Assembly: GCF_018131005.1 (NCBI RefSeq)
Contig: NZ_JAFCJK010000002.1
Location: 62,001 to 126,000, forward strand
Source of the DNA: Bradyrhizobium lablabi
GTDB lineage: Bacteria > Pseudomonadota > Alphaproteobacteria > Rhizobiales > Xanthobacteraceae
Direction of reading: 5' to 3'
Length of the DNA: 64,000 nucleotides
The translations under genes were made by a program, and so were the position numbers. How positions within the stretch are numbered: the first letter of the stretch is position 1; every line of letters starts with the position of its first letter. Shown here one piece after another: positions 1 to 13,435 of the stretch. The notes beneath the pieces were generated by a model that did not search any database, was not told the origin of the DNA, and was given only the letters and a program-made list of their open reading frames with translations.

Positions 1-12
1 GATACGTGACAT
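1..12 (-). CDS. rplF: 50S ribosomal protein L6, first codons only (window edge)
   Basis: Only the first four codons (M-S-R-I) are in the window; the gene runs off the left edge. A strong ribosome binding site (AGGAGG) lies just upstream at about 18-23. The position directly after rpsH is where rplF sits in the bacterial spc gene order. The identification therefore rests on context plus the M-S-R start typical of L6. Confidence 0.75.
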
Positions 13-25
13 CTAAAATCCCTCC

Positions 26-424
26 TCAGAACACCGTGAAGAGAATCTCGCCGCCCACGTTCGCGTCGCGCGCTTCGTGGTCAGCCATGATTCCCTTCGG
101 CGTCGACAACACCGAAATGCCGAGTCCGTTGTTCACGCGCGGCAGGTTCTTCACCGAGGTGTAGACCCGCCGGCCCGGCTTCGACACGCGCTCGATCTCG
201 CGGATGACGGGTTCGCCGTCGAAATACTTGAGCTCGATCTCGAGCTCGCTGCGGCCGGACGGATGCTCGACGCTGGCGTAGCCGCGGATGTAACCCTCGG
301 CTTTCAGAACCTCGAGCACGCTGGCGCGCATCCTCGAACCCGGGCTCGAGACCTTGGACTTCGAACGCATCTGCGCGTTGCGGATGCGGGTGATGAGATC
401 GCTGATCGGATCGTGCGTGGACAT
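26..424 (-). CDS. rpsH: 30S ribosomal protein S8
   Basis: This 132-residue protein is a primary 16S rRNA-binding component of the small subunit platform, and in enterobacteria it is also the translational repressor of the spc genes. The N-terminus [18 protein letters not shown] and the C-terminal segment with [13 protein letters not shown] and GGEILFTVF are the standard S8 signatures. The length is normal for the family. It lies 15 bp after rpsN and 13 bp before rplF, so it is part of one long minus-strand transcript. Nothing is unusual. Confidence 0.98.
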   Translation of the reverse strand: MSTHDPISDLITRIRNAQMRSKSKVSSPGSRMRASVLEVLKAEGYIRGYASVEHPSGRSELEIELKYFDGEPVIREIERVSKPGRRVYTSVKNLPRVNNGLGISVLSTPKGIMADHEARDANVGGEILFTVF

Positions 425-439
425 GCTTTCCGACCCTCC

Positions 440-745
440 TTACCAGCTCGACTTCACGAGCCCGGGAACCAGGCCCTTGGAGCCGAGTTCGCGCAGCGCG
501 ATGCGGGAGAGCTTGTTCTTGCGATAGTTCGAGCGCGGACGCCCGGTCAGCTCGCAGCGGTTACGGATACGCGTCGGCGACGAGTTGCGCGGCATCTCGG
601 CAAGCTTCAGGGTCGCCGCGAAGCGCTCCTCCATCGGCTTGCTCTTGTCGGCGATGATCGCCTTCAGCTTCTCGCGGCGCGGAGCGGCGTTCTTCGCCAT
701 CCGCTTGCGCCGGTTGTTCTTCTCGACTGAACTCTTCTTTGCCAT
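440..745 (-). CDS. rpsN: 30S ribosomal protein S14
   Basis: A 101-residue small subunit head protein that binds 16S rRNA near S3, S10 and S19. It is the long, zinc-independent form: the [12 protein letters not shown] region lacks the CxxC pairs of the short zinc-binding paralogue. The length matches proteobacterial S14. The gene is 46 bp downstream of rplE and 15 bp upstream of rpsH on the same strand. Confidence 0.98.
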   Translation of the reverse strand: MAKKSSVEKNNRRKRMAKNAAPRREKLKAIIADKSKPMEERFAATLKLAEMPRNSSPTRIRNRCELTGRPRSNYRKNKLSRIALRELGSKGLVPGLVKSSW

Positions 746-791
746 GCTTGGCTCCTGGGTATCCGCGTTTGAGTTGGCTTTGCTCAGCTAC

Positions 792-1341
<550 letters not shown>

Positions 1342-1349
<8 letters not shown>

Positions 1350-1656
1350 CGATCTCTGCTCCCGAGCTCTTGGCAATACGGACCTTCTTGCCATCGGCCT
1401 GAATCTTGAACCCGATGCGGGTCGGCTTTCCGTCCTTGCCGACATACGCAACGTTGGACAGGTGGATCGGCGCCTCCTTCGAAATGATGCCGCCCTCCTG
1501 GGACTGGGTCTGCTTCTGGTGACGCTTCACCATGTTGATGCCGCGCACGAGAGCCTTGTTCTCGTCTGGACGCACCTCGAACACCTCACCAGTGCGGCCC
1601 TTGTCGCGGCCGCTCAGCACGATGACCTTGTCGCCTTTGCGGATCTTGGCAGCCAT
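1342..1656 (-). CDS. rplX: 50S ribosomal protein L24
   Basis: L24 initiates large-subunit assembly by binding the 5' domain of 23S rRNA. The ATG at 1656 gives 104 residues with a KOW motif near the N-terminus ([19 protein letters not shown]), matching the family length. A longer frame extends upstream but lies within rplN. The start shares one base with the rplN stop (TGATG) and the stop overlaps the rplE start, so the three genes are tightly coupled. Confidence 0.97.
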
Positions 1657-2024
1657 CACAGCACCTCCGGCGCGAGCGAAATGATCTTCATGTGGTTCTT
1701 GGCGCGAAGCTCGCGTGGGACCGGCCCAAAGATACGCGTGCCGACCGGCTCCGACTGGTTGTTGATCAGCACGGCTGCGTTGCGGTCGAAGCGGATGACC
1801 GAGCCGTCGGCGCGACGGATGTCCTTGCGGACCCGCACCACCACGGCCTTCATCACGTCGCCCTTCTTCACCTTGCCACGCGGAATGGCTTCCTTGATCG
1901 ACACAACGATAACGTCGCCCACGGTGGCATAGCGGCGCTTGGAGCCTCCAAGCACCTTGATGCACATGACACGGCGTGCGCCTGAATTATCGGCCACGTC
2001 GAGGTTGGTCTGCATCTGAATCAT
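1656..2024 (-). CDS. rplN: 50S ribosomal protein L14
   Basis: This 122-residue protein contacts 23S rRNA and forms part of the bridge to 16S rRNA. It begins [18 protein letters not shown] and contains the classic [15 protein letters not shown] segment. It is separated from rpsQ by 75 bp, the largest gap within the S10/spc stretch apart from the tuf-rpsJ interval; no clear terminator lies in it. It overlaps the rplX start by one base. Confidence 0.98.
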
Positions 2025-2099
2025 TGATGCACCTCGTCCTCTTTCTGCGCACTGGCGCGCTCAAAATTTCCCTGAATTCTCCCGGCCAAGCCGAGGTTA

Positions 2100-2348
2100 T
2101 CAGGCCGTTTTCTTGTGTTCGCCCCGGACCACGGTCCAGCGTTTCAGCTTCGAGATCGGCTTCGATTCTTCGATCCAGACCATGTCGCCCGGCTTGAACT
2201 GGTTATTCTCGTCGTGCGCGTGGTAGTTCTTCGAACGGCGGATCGTCTTCTTGTAGATCGGATGGGTGAAGCGGCGATCGACGCGCACCACAACCGTCTT
2301 GGCTTGCTTGTCGCTGACGACCACGCCCTGCAGAGTACGTTTCGGCAT
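2100..2348 (-). CDS. rpsQ: 30S ribosomal protein S17
   Basis: An 82-residue OB-fold protein that binds the 5' domain of 16S rRNA. The chosen start (ATG at 2348, [14 protein letters not shown]) gives the standard S17 N-terminus; an in-frame extension upstream overlaps rpmC and is not family-like. The conserved [18 protein letters not shown] segment is present. The gene is 10 bp after rpmC. Confidence 0.97.
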   Translation of the reverse strand: MPKRTLQGVVVSDKQAKTVVVRVDRRFTHPIYKKTIRRSKNYHAHDENNQFKPGDMVWIEESKPISKLKRWTVVRGEHKKTA

Positions 2349-2358
2349 AGCTGGCCCC

Positions 2359-2565
2359 TTACTTCTTCTTCGCGCGCTGCTGGGCAGCGATGGTCTTGAT
2401 ACGAGCAATGTCGCGGCGGGCTTCCCGCATCCGCGAGGTGTTTTCCAGCTGCCCGGTGGCGCGCTGGAAGCGCAGGTTGAAGCGCTCCTTCTTCAGGTTG
2501 AGGATCGCATCTTCCCGCTGGTCGTCGCTCATCGCGCGAATGTCTTCGACTTTCATCTCGGCCAT
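2359..2565 (-). CDS. rpmC: 50S ribosomal protein L29
   Basis: A 68-residue helical-hairpin protein near the polypeptide exit tunnel, part of the docking site for trigger factor and SRP. The start ATG at 2565 ([16 protein letters not shown]) is 5 bp after rplP. The [19 protein letters not shown] segment is the L29 signature. A longer frame upstream overlaps rplP and is rejected. Confidence 0.97.
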   Translation of the reverse strand: MAEMKVEDIRAMSDDQREDAILNLKKERFNLRFQRATGQLENTSRMREARRDIARIKTIAAQQRAKKK

Positions 2566-2570
2566 GGCGA

Positions 2571-2984
2571 TTACTCCGCAATGCGCGCGACGAAGCGCGT
2601 CTTGATCGGCAGCTTGGCGGCGGCGAGCGACAGCGCTTCCCTTGCGGTCTGCACCGGCACGCCGTCGATCTCGAACATCACCCGACCCGGCTTGACCCGG
2701 ACCACCCACAATTCCGGCGAACCCTTGCCGGAGCCCATGCGGACTTCGGCAGGCTTCTTCGACACCGGCACGTCGGGGAACACGCGAATCCAGACGCGGC
2801 CGGCGCGCTTCATGTGACGGGTCAGCGCGCGGCGGGCGGCCTCGATCTGACGGGCGGTGACGCGCTCAGGCTCCATCGCCTTGAGGCCGAACTGGCCGAA
2901 CGCCAACGTCGCGCCAGAGGTCGCAACGCCGTGGATACGGCCCTTATGCGCCTTCCGGAACTTCGTTTTCTTAGGTTGCATCAT
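2571..2984 (-). CDS. rplP: 50S ribosomal protein L16
   Basis: This 137-residue protein is involved in A-site tRNA binding and late assembly of the large subunit. It begins [16 protein letters not shown] and contains the [13 protein letters not shown] loop ([16 protein letters not shown]) that reaches toward the peptidyl transferase centre. Length is typical. The gene lies 30 bp after rpsC and 5 bp before rpmC. Confidence 0.98.
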   Translation of the reverse strand: MMQPKKTKFRKAHKGRIHGVATSGATLAFGQFGLKAMEPERVTARQIEAARRALTRHMKRAGRVWIRVFPDVPVSKKPAEVRMGSGKGSPELWVVRVKPGRVMFEIDGVPVQTAREALSLAAAKLPIKTRFVARIAE

Positions 2985-3014
2985 GGCTTTAAGCCCTCAA
3001 ATTCCTGCTTTGCC

Positions 3015-3713
3015 TTAGGCGGCGTCGCGGCGCGAACGCGGCGTGTCGCCTTCGGCCATCTTCTTGTCCTGGGCCATCGGATCGTGCTCGAGGATCTCAC
3101 CCTTGAAGATCCAGACCTTGACGCCGCAGGTGCCGAAGGTCGTGAACGCGGTCGCAACGCCGTAGTCGACATCGGCGCGCAGCGTGTGCAGCGGAACGCG
3201 GCCCTCGCGGTACCATTCCATGCGCGCGATTTCGGCGCCGCCGAGACGGCCCGAGCAGTTGATGCGGATGCCCTCTGCACCAAGGCGCATCGCCGACTGC
3301 ACGGCGCGCTTCATGGCGCGGCGGAACGCGACGCGGCGCTCGAGCTGTTGGGCGATCGACTCGGCAACCAGGGTCGCGTCGAGCTCGGGCTTGCGGATTT
3401 CGACGATGTTGATCACGACATCGGACGAGGTGATGTCGGCGACCTTCTTGCGCAGCTTGTCGATGTCGGCGCCCTTCTTGCCGATCACCACGCCCGGACG
3501 CGCCGAGTGGATCGTCACGCGGCATTTCTTGTGCGGACGCTCGATCACGATGCGCGCGACAGCCGCCTGCTTGAGCTCCTTGTGCAGGATCTCGCGGATC
3601 TTGACGTCCTCGTGCAAGAGCTTGCCGTATTCCTGCTTGCCGGCAAACCAACGGGAATCCCAAGTCCGGTTGATCCCGAGACGCAGCCCGATTGGATTGA
3701 TCTTTTGACCCAT
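3015..3713 (-). CDS. rpsC: 30S ribosomal protein S3
   Basis: A 232-residue head protein that lines the mRNA entry channel and contributes to mRNA unwinding. It starts [18 protein letters not shown]; the KH domain [18 protein letters not shown] lies at roughly residues 75-95, and the C-terminal S3 domain has the [14 protein letters not shown] motif. It is 20 bp after rplV. Confidence 0.98.
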   Translation of the reverse strand: MGQKINPIGLRLGINRTWDSRWFAGKQEYGKLLHEDVKIREILHKELKQAAVARIVIERPHKKCRVTIHSARPGVVIGKKGADIDKLRKKVADITSSDVVINIVEIRKPELDATLVAESIAQQLERRVAFRRAMKRAVQSAMRLGAEGIRINCSGRLGGAEIARMEWYREGRVPLHTLRADVDYGVATAFTTFGTCGVKVWIFKGEILEHDPMAQDKKMAEGDTPRSRRDAA

Positions 3714-3733
3714 CGTCTTCTCCTGCGCCCTCT

Positions 3734-4120
3734 TTAAGCGCCTGCCTCGGCCTCGACCTGACGAACCACGATGGTCAGGTGCGAGAACGGTTTGTACACA
3801 CGACCCGAACGGCCACGGCCGCGCGGGGCAAAACGCTTCATCACGATGCCGTTGCCGACATGAGCCTCGGCGACGACAAGATCGTCGACTTCGAGGTCAT
3901 GGTTGTTCTCGGCGTTCGCGATCGCCGATTCCAGGCACTTCTTGACGTCGACCGCGATCCGCTTGCGCGAAAACTGCAAGTCAGCGAGCGCCGCGGACGC
4001 CTTGCGGCCGCGGATCAACTGCGCCACGAGGTTGAGCTTCTGCGGGCTGACGCGCAGCATGCGGGCGACGGCCTTGGCCTCATTGTCCGCGAGGCTACGT
4101 TCGCGCTTTGGTTTGCTCAT
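3734..4120 (-). CDS. rplV: 50S ribosomal protein L22
   Basis: This 128-residue protein extends a beta-hairpin into the peptide exit tunnel. The body motif [19 protein letters not shown] and the hairpin-region sequence [20 protein letters not shown] are present. The tip shows no insertion or deletion of the sort linked to macrolide resistance, as far as can be judged by eye. It sits 10 bp after rpsS. Confidence 0.97.
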   Translation of the reverse strand: MSKPKRERSLADNEAKAVARMLRVSPQKLNLVAQLIRGRKASAALADLQFSRKRIAVDVKKCLESAIANAENNHDLEVDDLVVAEAHVGNGIVMKRFAPRGRGRSGRVYKPFSHLTIVVRQVEAEAGA

Positions 4121-4130
4121 CGCTTAATCC

Positions 4131-4409
4131 TCAAGCCTTCTTGGCTTTCTTGTCGCCCGAGTGGCCGTGGAAGGTCCGGGTCGGCGAGAACTCGCCGAAC
4201 TTGTGACCCACCATCTCCTCGTTGACGGCCACCGGCACGTGCTTCTGGCCGTTGTAGACGCCGAACGTCAGGCCGACGAACTGCGGCAGGATGGTCGAGC
4301 GGCGGCTCCAGATCTTGATGACGTCGTGACGGCCGGACGCGCGCGCGGCATCTGCCTTCTTGAGCAGAGAGCCTTCGACGAACGGGCCTTTCCAGACTGA
4401 ACGAACCAT
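4131..4409 (-). CDS. rpsS: 30S ribosomal protein S19
   Basis: A 92-residue head protein that pairs with S13 near the A site. It has the conserved start [18 protein letters not shown] and the C-terminal [20 protein letters not shown]. It lies 12 bp after rplB and 10 bp before rplV. Confidence 0.98.
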   Translation of the reverse strand: MVRSVWKGPFVEGSLLKKADAARASGRHDVIKIWSRRSTILPQFVGLTFGVYNGQKHVPVAVNEEMVGHKFGEFSPTRTFHGHSGDKKAKKA

Positions 4410-4421
4410 GTCCGGCGTTCC

Positions 4422-5255
4422 TTACTTCTTCCGCTTGTGGCGGCTTAGGAGAATGAATTTGTTGGTCGACTTGTTGCTGCGGGTCTTCTTGCCCTTGGTC
4501 GGCTTGCCCCACGGGGTGACCGGATGGCGACCGCCCGAGGTGCGGCCTTCGCCACCGCCGTGCGGGTGATCGATCGGGTTCATGACGACGCCGCGGTTGT
4601 GCGGACGCCAGCCGAGCCAGCGGGTCCGACCGGCCTTGCCGATCGAGATGTTCATGTGATCGGGGTTGGAGACCGCGCCGATCGTGCCGCGGCAACGACC
4701 GTGCACGAGACGCTGCTCGCCCGAGTTCAGGCGGATGATCACGTAGTCCTGATCGCGGCCGACGATCTGGGCATAGGTACCGGCGGAGCGCGCAAGCTGG
4801 CCACCCTTGCCGATCTTCAGCTCAATGTTGTGCACGATCGTGCCGACCGGCATGTTGCCGAGTGGCATGACGTTGCCCGGCTTGACGTCGACATGGCTGC
4901 CGGCGACGACCGTGTCGCCCGCGGCCAGACGCTGCGGCGCCAGGATATAGGCCTGCTCTCCGTCCTGATACTTGATCAGCGCGATAAAGGCCGTGCGGTT
5001 GGGATCGTATTCCAGCCGCTCCACTGTCGCCGGCATGTCCACCTTGTCGCGGCGGAAGTCGACGGTGCGATAGGCCTTCTTGTGGCCGCCGCCGCGGAAG
5101 CGCACGGTGATGCGACCGTTGTTGTTGCGGCCGCCCGTACCGATCTTGCCCTCGGTCAGCGCCTTCACCGGCTTGCCCTTGTAGAGCGCCGAACGATCGA
5201 CCATGACCAGCTGGCGCTGGCCCGGCGTCGTGGGGTTGTAGGTTTTCAAAGCCAT
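4422..5255 (-). CDS. rplB: 50S ribosomal protein L2
   Basis: A 277-residue protein needed for subunit association and close to the peptidyl transferase centre. The C-terminal loop with [20 protein letters not shown] contains the conserved histidine associated with peptidyl transferase function. Start [17 protein letters not shown] is the usual one. Gene order rplW-rplB-rpsS is canonical, with gaps of 12 bp on each side. Confidence 0.98.
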   Translation of the reverse strand: MALKTYNPTTPGQRQLVMVDRSALYKGKPVKALTEGKIGTGGRNNNGRITVRFRGGGHKKAYRTVDFRRDKVDMPATVERLEYDPNRTAFIALIKYQDGEQAYILAPQRLAAGDTVVAGSHVDVKPGNVMPLGNMPVGTIVHNIELKIGKGGQLARSAGTYAQIVGRDQDYVIIRLNSGEQRLVHGRCRGTIGAVSNPDHMNISIGKAGRTRWLGWRPHNRGVVMNPIDHPHGGGEGRTSGGRHPVTPWGKPTKGKKTRSNKSTNKFILLSRHKRKK

Positions 5256-5267
5256 CGTCGTTGCGCC

Positions 5268-5567
5268 TTATAGTCCGGTAGTCACGTCGATGCGGTGACC
5301 CTCTTCCAGGGTCACGATCGCGCGTTTGGTATCCGACTGTGAGCCGAGATTGCCGCGGAACACCTTGGTCTTGCCCTTGCGAACGAGGGTGTTGACGCTC
5401 TTCACCTTGACGTCGAACAGCTTCTCGATCGCTTCTTTGATCTGCGGCTTGGTGGCCTTGCCGGAGACCTTGAACAGCACCTTGTTGTGCTCGGAGGCGA
5501 GCGTCGCCTTTTCCGTCACGACGGGAGCGACGATCACGTCGTAATGGCGCGGGTCGATGTTCTTCAT
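5268..5567 (-). CDS. rplW: 50S ribosomal protein L23
   Basis: This 99-residue protein at the exit tunnel rim binds trigger factor and SRP. It has the motifs [15 protein letters not shown] and [14 protein letters not shown]. Its start overlaps the rplD stop by 4 bp (ATGA), indicating coupling. Confidence 0.97.
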   Translation of the reverse strand: MKNIDPRHYDVIVAPVVTEKATLASEHNKVLFKVSGKATKPQIKEAIEKLFDVKVKSVNTLVRKGKTKVFRGNLGSQSDTKRAIVTLEEGHRIDVTTGL

Positions 5568-6184
5568 TTGAAGCGCGCCTCCAGCGCATCAACCGCAGCC
5601 TTGGTCAGCACGAGCTTGTGGCGGCGGAGAATGTCGTAGACGTTGATGCCCTGGATCGGCAGCACGTCGATGTTGGGGATGTTGCGGGCCGCAGTCGCGA
5701 AACCGGTGTTGAGCTCGGCGCCGTCAATGATCAGCGCGTTGGTGAGCCCGAGTCCGGAGAAGTGACCGATCAGCGCCTTGGTCTTGGCTTCCTTCACGGT
5801 CGCGTTGTCGATCACGATCAGCCCGCCGTCCTTGGCCTTGGCCGACAGCGCATGCTTCAGCGCGAGCGCACGCACCTTCTTCGGCAGGTCGGTCGCATGG
5901 GAGCGAACGACCGGACCGAACGCACGGCCACCGCCCCGGAACTGCGGCACGCGGGCCGAGCCGTGACGGGCGCCGCCGGTGCCCTTCTGCTTGTACATCT
6001 TCTTGCCGGTGCGCCAGACGTCAGCGCGGCCCTGCGTCTTGTGGGTGCCGGCCTGGCGCTTGTTAAGCTGCCACTGCACGCAGCGCTGGATGATGTCCGC
6101 GCGCGGCTCAAGACCGAAGATCGCGTCCGAGAGCTGGACCGATCCGGCGTCCTTGCCTTCAAGGGTCGTGACTTTCAGTTCCAT
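5564..6184 (-). CDS. rplD: 50S ribosomal protein L4
   Basis: A 206-residue protein with an extended loop in the exit tunnel; in gammaproteobacteria it represses the S10 operon by attenuation, which is not known to apply here. The start ATG at 6184 ([14 protein letters not shown]) follows the rplC stop by one base; an upstream in-frame extension is within rplC. The loop region [15 protein letters not shown] is conserved. Confidence 0.97.
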   Translation of the reverse strand: MELKVTTLEGKDAGSVQLSDAIFGLEPRADIIQRCVQWQLNKRQAGTHKTQGRADVWRTGKKMYKQKGTGGARHGSARVPQFRGGGRAFGPVVRSHATDLPKKVRALALKHALSAKAKDGGLIVIDNATVKEAKTKALIGHFSGLGLTNALIIDGAELNTGFATAARNIPNIDVLPIQGINVYDILRRHKLVLTKAAVDALEARFK

Positions 6185-6185
6185 C

Positions 6186-6905
6186 TCACGCGCCCTCCTT
6201 CTCGGCCGATGCCTCGGCAGCCTCACCGCCGGCAACCTTGAACTTGCCCGGCTTCGGAGCTTCCTTCGGCAGCGGCTTCTTCACCGCGTCACGCACCGAG
6301 ATCCAGCCGCCCTTGGAGCCGGGGACGGCGCCTTCGACGAGGATCAGGCCGCGCTCAACGTCGGTCGAGACCACGCGCAGGTTGAGCGTGGTAATGCGAT
6401 CGACGCCCATGTGACCGGGCATCTTCTTGTTCTTGAAGGTCTTGCCGGGGTCCTGGCGGCCACCGGTCGAACCGATCGAGCGGTGCGAGATCGACACACC
6501 GTGGGTGGCGCGCAGACCGCCGAAATTCCAGCGCTTCATGCCGCCGGCAAAACCCTTACCGATCGAGGTGCCGGTCACGTCGACGAACTGGCCGACCACG
6601 AAATGGTCCGCCTGGATCTCGGCGCCGACCGGGATCAGCGCGTCCTCGGACACGCGGAATTCCGCAACCTTGCGCTTGGGCTCGACCTTGGCGACCGCGA
6701 ACTGGCCGCGTTCAGCCTTGGGCAGGTAGACGGTCTTGCGGGCACCCGCACCGAGCTGAAGGGCGACGTAGCCGTTCTTGTCTTTCGTGCGGTGACCCAG
6801 CACCTGGCAGTTGCCAAGCTTCAGCACGGTCACAGGGATATGCTCACCGGCCTCCGTAAAGACCCGCGTCATCCCGACCTTTTGTGCGATCACTCCGGAG
6901 CGCAT
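6186..6905 (-). CDS. rplC: 50S ribosomal protein L3
   Basis: L3 is an early assembly protein near the peptidyl transferase centre. The 239-residue product has the N-terminal [20 protein letters not shown] and the tip loop [20 protein letters not shown] with the glutamine that is methylated by PrmB in other bacteria. A short Ala/Glu-rich C-terminal tail (about residues 222-239) is common in alphaproteobacterial L3. It lies 54 bp after rpsJ. Confidence 0.97.
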   Translation of the reverse strand: MRSGVIAQKVGMTRVFTEAGEHIPVTVLKLGNCQVLGHRTKDKNGYVALQLGAGARKTVYLPKAERGQFAVAKVEPKRKVAEFRVSEDALIPVGAEIQADHFVVGQFVDVTGTSIGKGFAGGMKRWNFGGLRATHGVSISHRSIGSTGGRQDPGKTFKNKKMPGHMGVDRITTLNLRVVSTDVERGLILVEGAVPGSKGGWISVRDAVKKPLPKEAPKPGKFKVAGGEAAEASAEKEGA

Positions 6906-6959
6906 CGGCGTGCTTCCTGTCCTTCTGTCCGCAAGCTGCGGACGTAAAAATCCAAAACC

Positions 6960-7268
6960 TTAGAGCTTGATCTCGACGTCGACACCGGCGGCCAGGTCGA
7001 GCTTCATCAGGGCATCGACGGTCTGCGGGGTCGGGTCCACAATGTCGAGCAGGCGCTTGTGCGTGCGCATCTCGAATTGCTCGCGGCTCTTCTTGTCAAC
7101 GTGCGGAGAACGGTTGACGGTGAACTTCTCGATGCGGGTCGGCAGCGGAATCGGTCCGCGAACCTGCGCACCGGTGCGCTTCGCCGTGTTCACGATCTCA
7201 CGGGTCGACGTATCGAGAATCCGATGGTCGAACGCCTTGAGACGGATGCGAATGTTTTGGCCGTTCAT
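6960..7268 (-). CDS. rpsJ: 30S ribosomal protein S10
   Basis: S10 is a small-subunit head protein and, as NusE, a partner of NusB in antitermination. The ATG at 7268 gives 102 residues starting [18 protein letters not shown], which matches the family; an in-frame upstream start at 7295 would add nine atypical residues. The conserved [19 protein letters not shown] motif is present. It is the first gene of the S10 cluster, 83 bp downstream of tuf. Confidence 0.97.
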
Positions 7269-7286
7269 TGCCGTGCTTTCTTCAGT

Positions 7287-7349
7287 GAGTGGCAAGTAAC
7301 GAGCAGCGAACAGGAGAACCTATTCGCCACTCGCCATTCCCTGTTCGCT
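7287..7349. repeat. Interleaved inverted repeats between tuf and rpsJ
   Basis: Two perfect inverted pairs lie in the 83-bp gap: GAGTGGC (7287-7293) with GCCACTC (7326-7332), and AGCGAACAGG (7304-7313) with CCTGTTCGCT (7340-7349). The arms alternate instead of nesting, so only one stem can form at a time unless a pseudoknot forms. The text is built from short cgccattcgc-like units, which I recall as common in intergenic DNA of this group. A role in tuf/S10 expression is inference only. Confidence 0.5.
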
Positions 7350-7351
7350 TC

Positions 7352-8542
<1,191 letters not shown>

Positions 8543-8582
8543 TTGACTCTCCGTTCAATCGTTAGCTGCAAACCAACGATAA

Positions 8583-10655
<2,073 letters not shown>

Positions 10656-10685
10656 GGGGCTGTTCCTTAGATTCCTTTGTTCGCC

Positions 10686-11171
<486 letters not shown>

Positions 11172-11543
11172 TTATTTCGGACGCTTGGCACCGTACTTCG
11201 AACGGCGCTGCTTACGGTTCTTGACGCCCTGGGTATCCAGCACGCCGCGGAGGATGTGGTAGCGCACGCCGGGCAAATCCTTGACGCGGCCGCCGCGGAT
11301 CATGACCACCGAGTGCTCCTGCAGGTTATGGCCCTCACCCGGGATGTAGCCGATCACCTCGAAGCCGTTGGTCAGGCGCACCTTGGCGACCTTGCGAAGC
11401 GCCGAGTTCGGCTTCTTCGGCGTCGTGGTGTAGACGCGCGTGCACACGCCGCGCTTCTGCGGCGATTGCTGCAGCGCCGGCACCTTCTTGCGCGACTTCT
11501 GCACTTCTCGTGGATTTGCGATCAGCTGGTTGATCGTCGGCAT
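11172..11543 (-). CDS. rpsL: 30S ribosomal protein S12
   Basis: A 123-residue decoding-centre protein. The two lysines at which streptomycin-resistance mutations are usually found are both wild type ([10 protein letters not shown] and [13 protein letters not shown]), so the product looks drug-sensitive at these sites. It is the first gene of the str group. A good promoter candidate lies about 400 bp upstream (11951-11977), implying a long leader. Confidence 0.98.
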   Translation of the reverse strand: MPTINQLIANPREVQKSRKKVPALQQSPQKRGVCTRVYTTTPKKPNSALRKVAKVRLTNGFEVIGYIPGEGHNLQEHSVVMIRGGRVKDLPGVRYHILRGVLDTQGVKNRKQRRSKYGAKRPK

Positions 11544-12208
11544 GCAGCCTTCACCCTTTTAGTTCGCGCGGAACCTTGAATGGCTCCGCCAATATCTTCT
11601 CGGGATCAGCCGTCCCGTACGGCCCGTCCGGCGCGCGACAAACGTCCACGCAAAACGAAATCACGCCAACCACCCATCGCTGAGCGGAAAGCGCTTCGAC
11701 GCCACAGAGGACCTCGATCCGAACCTGATCAGCGTTCGCTGTTCAGTCCGCAATCGAGGTCATGCATCCGAATTCACTCTCAAGAGGACTTGCTCAAGAG
11801 AACCAAAATCGTCCTGGCATTGCCTAGCTATAATCGACAGCGTCTGAGCGGCATTCGTCGAGGTTGGTGCCCGTCCGGTTCCCTAGGAACCGTCAGGGTG
11901 TTCCGTTCCGACGTTGGCGTTGCTCACCGCCTGTCGTTAAGTGGCCGCCTTGTATAAGCGCAAGATTGTGAAGTCAAGCAAAACGATAATCAAAGAAACA
12001 CCTCTGGCGCCTACAGATTTTGCATTCAGGTCCGCGCTCTCCTGCTCGAAATCGCGACGTCACCCATCCCGATCGGCCGCCCCAGGATCATCATTTCATC
12101 CGGATAAAATAAGCTTCCCAGCTTCGTCTTCAAGGTCGGCGGTGTAAACTAAGCATTTATTTGCCATTCGCAGCGCAAAAAGGAGGGTGCCAGGGCCCGA
12201 GAACCTCC
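11544..12208. other. Intergenic region between divergent rpsL and flavoprotein genes
   Basis: These 665 bases hold no convincing coding region. They must contain the start signals of the minus-strand str group and of the plus-strand flavoprotein gene. One minus-strand promoter candidate is listed separately. The half nearest the flavoprotein is AT-richer than its surroundings. No further structure was recognised. Confidence 0.6.
11951..11977 (-). promoter_or_regulatory. Putative rpsL-rpsG-fusA-tuf promoter
   Basis: On the minus strand a CTTGAC(T) -35 element (TTGACT, 11972-11977) is followed after 15-16 bp by TATACA (11951-11956). This resembles the rhizobial housekeeping consensus, with a slightly short spacer. 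The predicted transcript would have a leader of about 400 nt before rpsL. No experimental support; identified by pattern only. Confidence 0.45.
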
Positions 12209-13435
12209 ATGCGGTATACAGATGTCGCGATTATCGGCGGAGGCCTTGCGGGCTCGACCGCGGCGGCCATGCTCGGCCGCGACGGCGTCCCGAGCATCCT
12301 GATCGATCCGCATCAAATCTATCCCTTCGATTTTCGTGTCGAGAAGATCAGCGGCGGGGTGCAGCTCGAGCGATTCGAAAGGACGGGCCTGGCCCAATCC
12401 GTGCTGCGTTCGGCCACGCTGGACGGGGAAAACTGGATCGCCCGATTCGGCTATCTGCTCGACAAGGTGCCGAGCCAGCAATTCGGCATCATGTACGATG
12501 CGCTGGTCGGCGCGATCAGGGCAGAGATGGTCGAACCTGCGGAATTCATCTGCGACAAGGTCATCGGTGTCACGACCAGCGACGAGCGGCAGAAGCTTGT
12601 ACTCGCCAATGGAGACACGATCTCGGCGCGGCTCGCGGTGCTCGCCAGCGGGCTGAATGTCGGGTTGCGGAGGGCGGTCGGGATCGAGCGGCGGCTCGTC
12701 AGCGCCTGCCATTCCATTTCAATCGGCTTCGACCTCGTGCCGGTGGGACGGCCCGCCTTCCCCTTTCCGGCGATGACCTATTTCTCGGAGCGGCCGAGCG
12801 ACCGTATCCCCTACCTAACGCTGTTTCCGGTCGGGAGCCGGATGCGCGCCAACCTCTTTACCTATCGCCAGGCGGACGATCCCTGGCTGCGCGCGATGCG
12901 GCATCATCCAGTTGAGACGCTGAACGCCGCGCTGCCGCGCCTGCGCCGGATCACCGGCGAATTCGATGTTTCCGGCGACATCAAGATCAGGCCCGCCGAC
13001 CTGCATGTCAGTACGGGCTACGTGCAGGCCGGCATCGTACTGGTCGGTGACGCTTTCGCGACCACCTGCCCCGTAACCGGCACCGGCACCGACAAGGTGT
13101 TCACCGACGTCGCGCAGCTCTGCAACATGCATATTCCGGCTTGGCTTGCGACGGAGGGCATGGGCGCGGACAAGATCGCCGCGTTCTACGACGATCCGCT
13201 CAAGAAGGCCTGCGACGCCTGGTCGAACGACAAGGCGTTCAAGTTCCGCTCGGTGTCGATCGATACCGGGCTTTACTGGCGGCTCCAGCGCTGGACGCGC
13301 TTCCTCGCCTATCTCGGCGACGGGACATTACGGCGAACACGCAAGGTGATCAGGCCGGAGCGGAAACTTCGCGCTCACTCCTCGTCACCATCCTCCTCGA
13401 CTTCGTCATCATCCTCATTGTCGTCGTCGGCCTGA
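12209..13435 (+). CDS. FAD-dependent oxidoreductase (UbiH/geranylgeranyl reductase-like)
   Basis: A 408-residue flavoprotein. The N-terminal Rossmann motif VAIIGGGLAGSTAAAML binds FAD, and the second FAD motif GIVLVGDAFATTCPVTGTGT (about residues 280-300) is of the aromatic hydroxylase/reductase type. The ATG at 12209 is preferred because the dinucleotide-binding motif follows six residues later; a TTG 48 bp upstream is an alternative. The substrate is unknown. The last 20 residues are almost all serine ([19 protein letters not shown]) and lie antisense to the acidic C-terminus of the convergent ABC transporter gene, overlapping it by 61 bp. With its neighbours it separates rpoC from rpsL. 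Confidence 0.85.
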   Translation: MRYTDVAIIGGGLAGSTAAAMLGRDGVPSILIDPHQIYPFDFRVEKISGGVQLERFERTGLAQSVLRSATLDGENWIARFGYLLDKVPSQQFGIMYDALVGAIRAEMVEPAEFICDKVIGVTTSDERQKLVLANGDTISARLAVLASGLNVGLRRAVGIERRLVSACHSISIGFDLVPVGRPAFPFPAMTYFSERPSDRIPYLTLFPVGSRMRANLFTYRQADDPWLRAMRHHPVETLNAALPRLRRITGEFDVSGDIKIRPADLHVSTGYVQAGIVLVGDAFATTCPVTGTGTDKVFTDVAQLCNMHIPAWLATEGMGADKIAAFYDDPLKKACDAWSNDKAFKFRSVSIDTGLYWRLQRWTRFLAYLGDGTLRRTRKVIRPERKLRAHSSSPSSSTSSSSSLSSSA

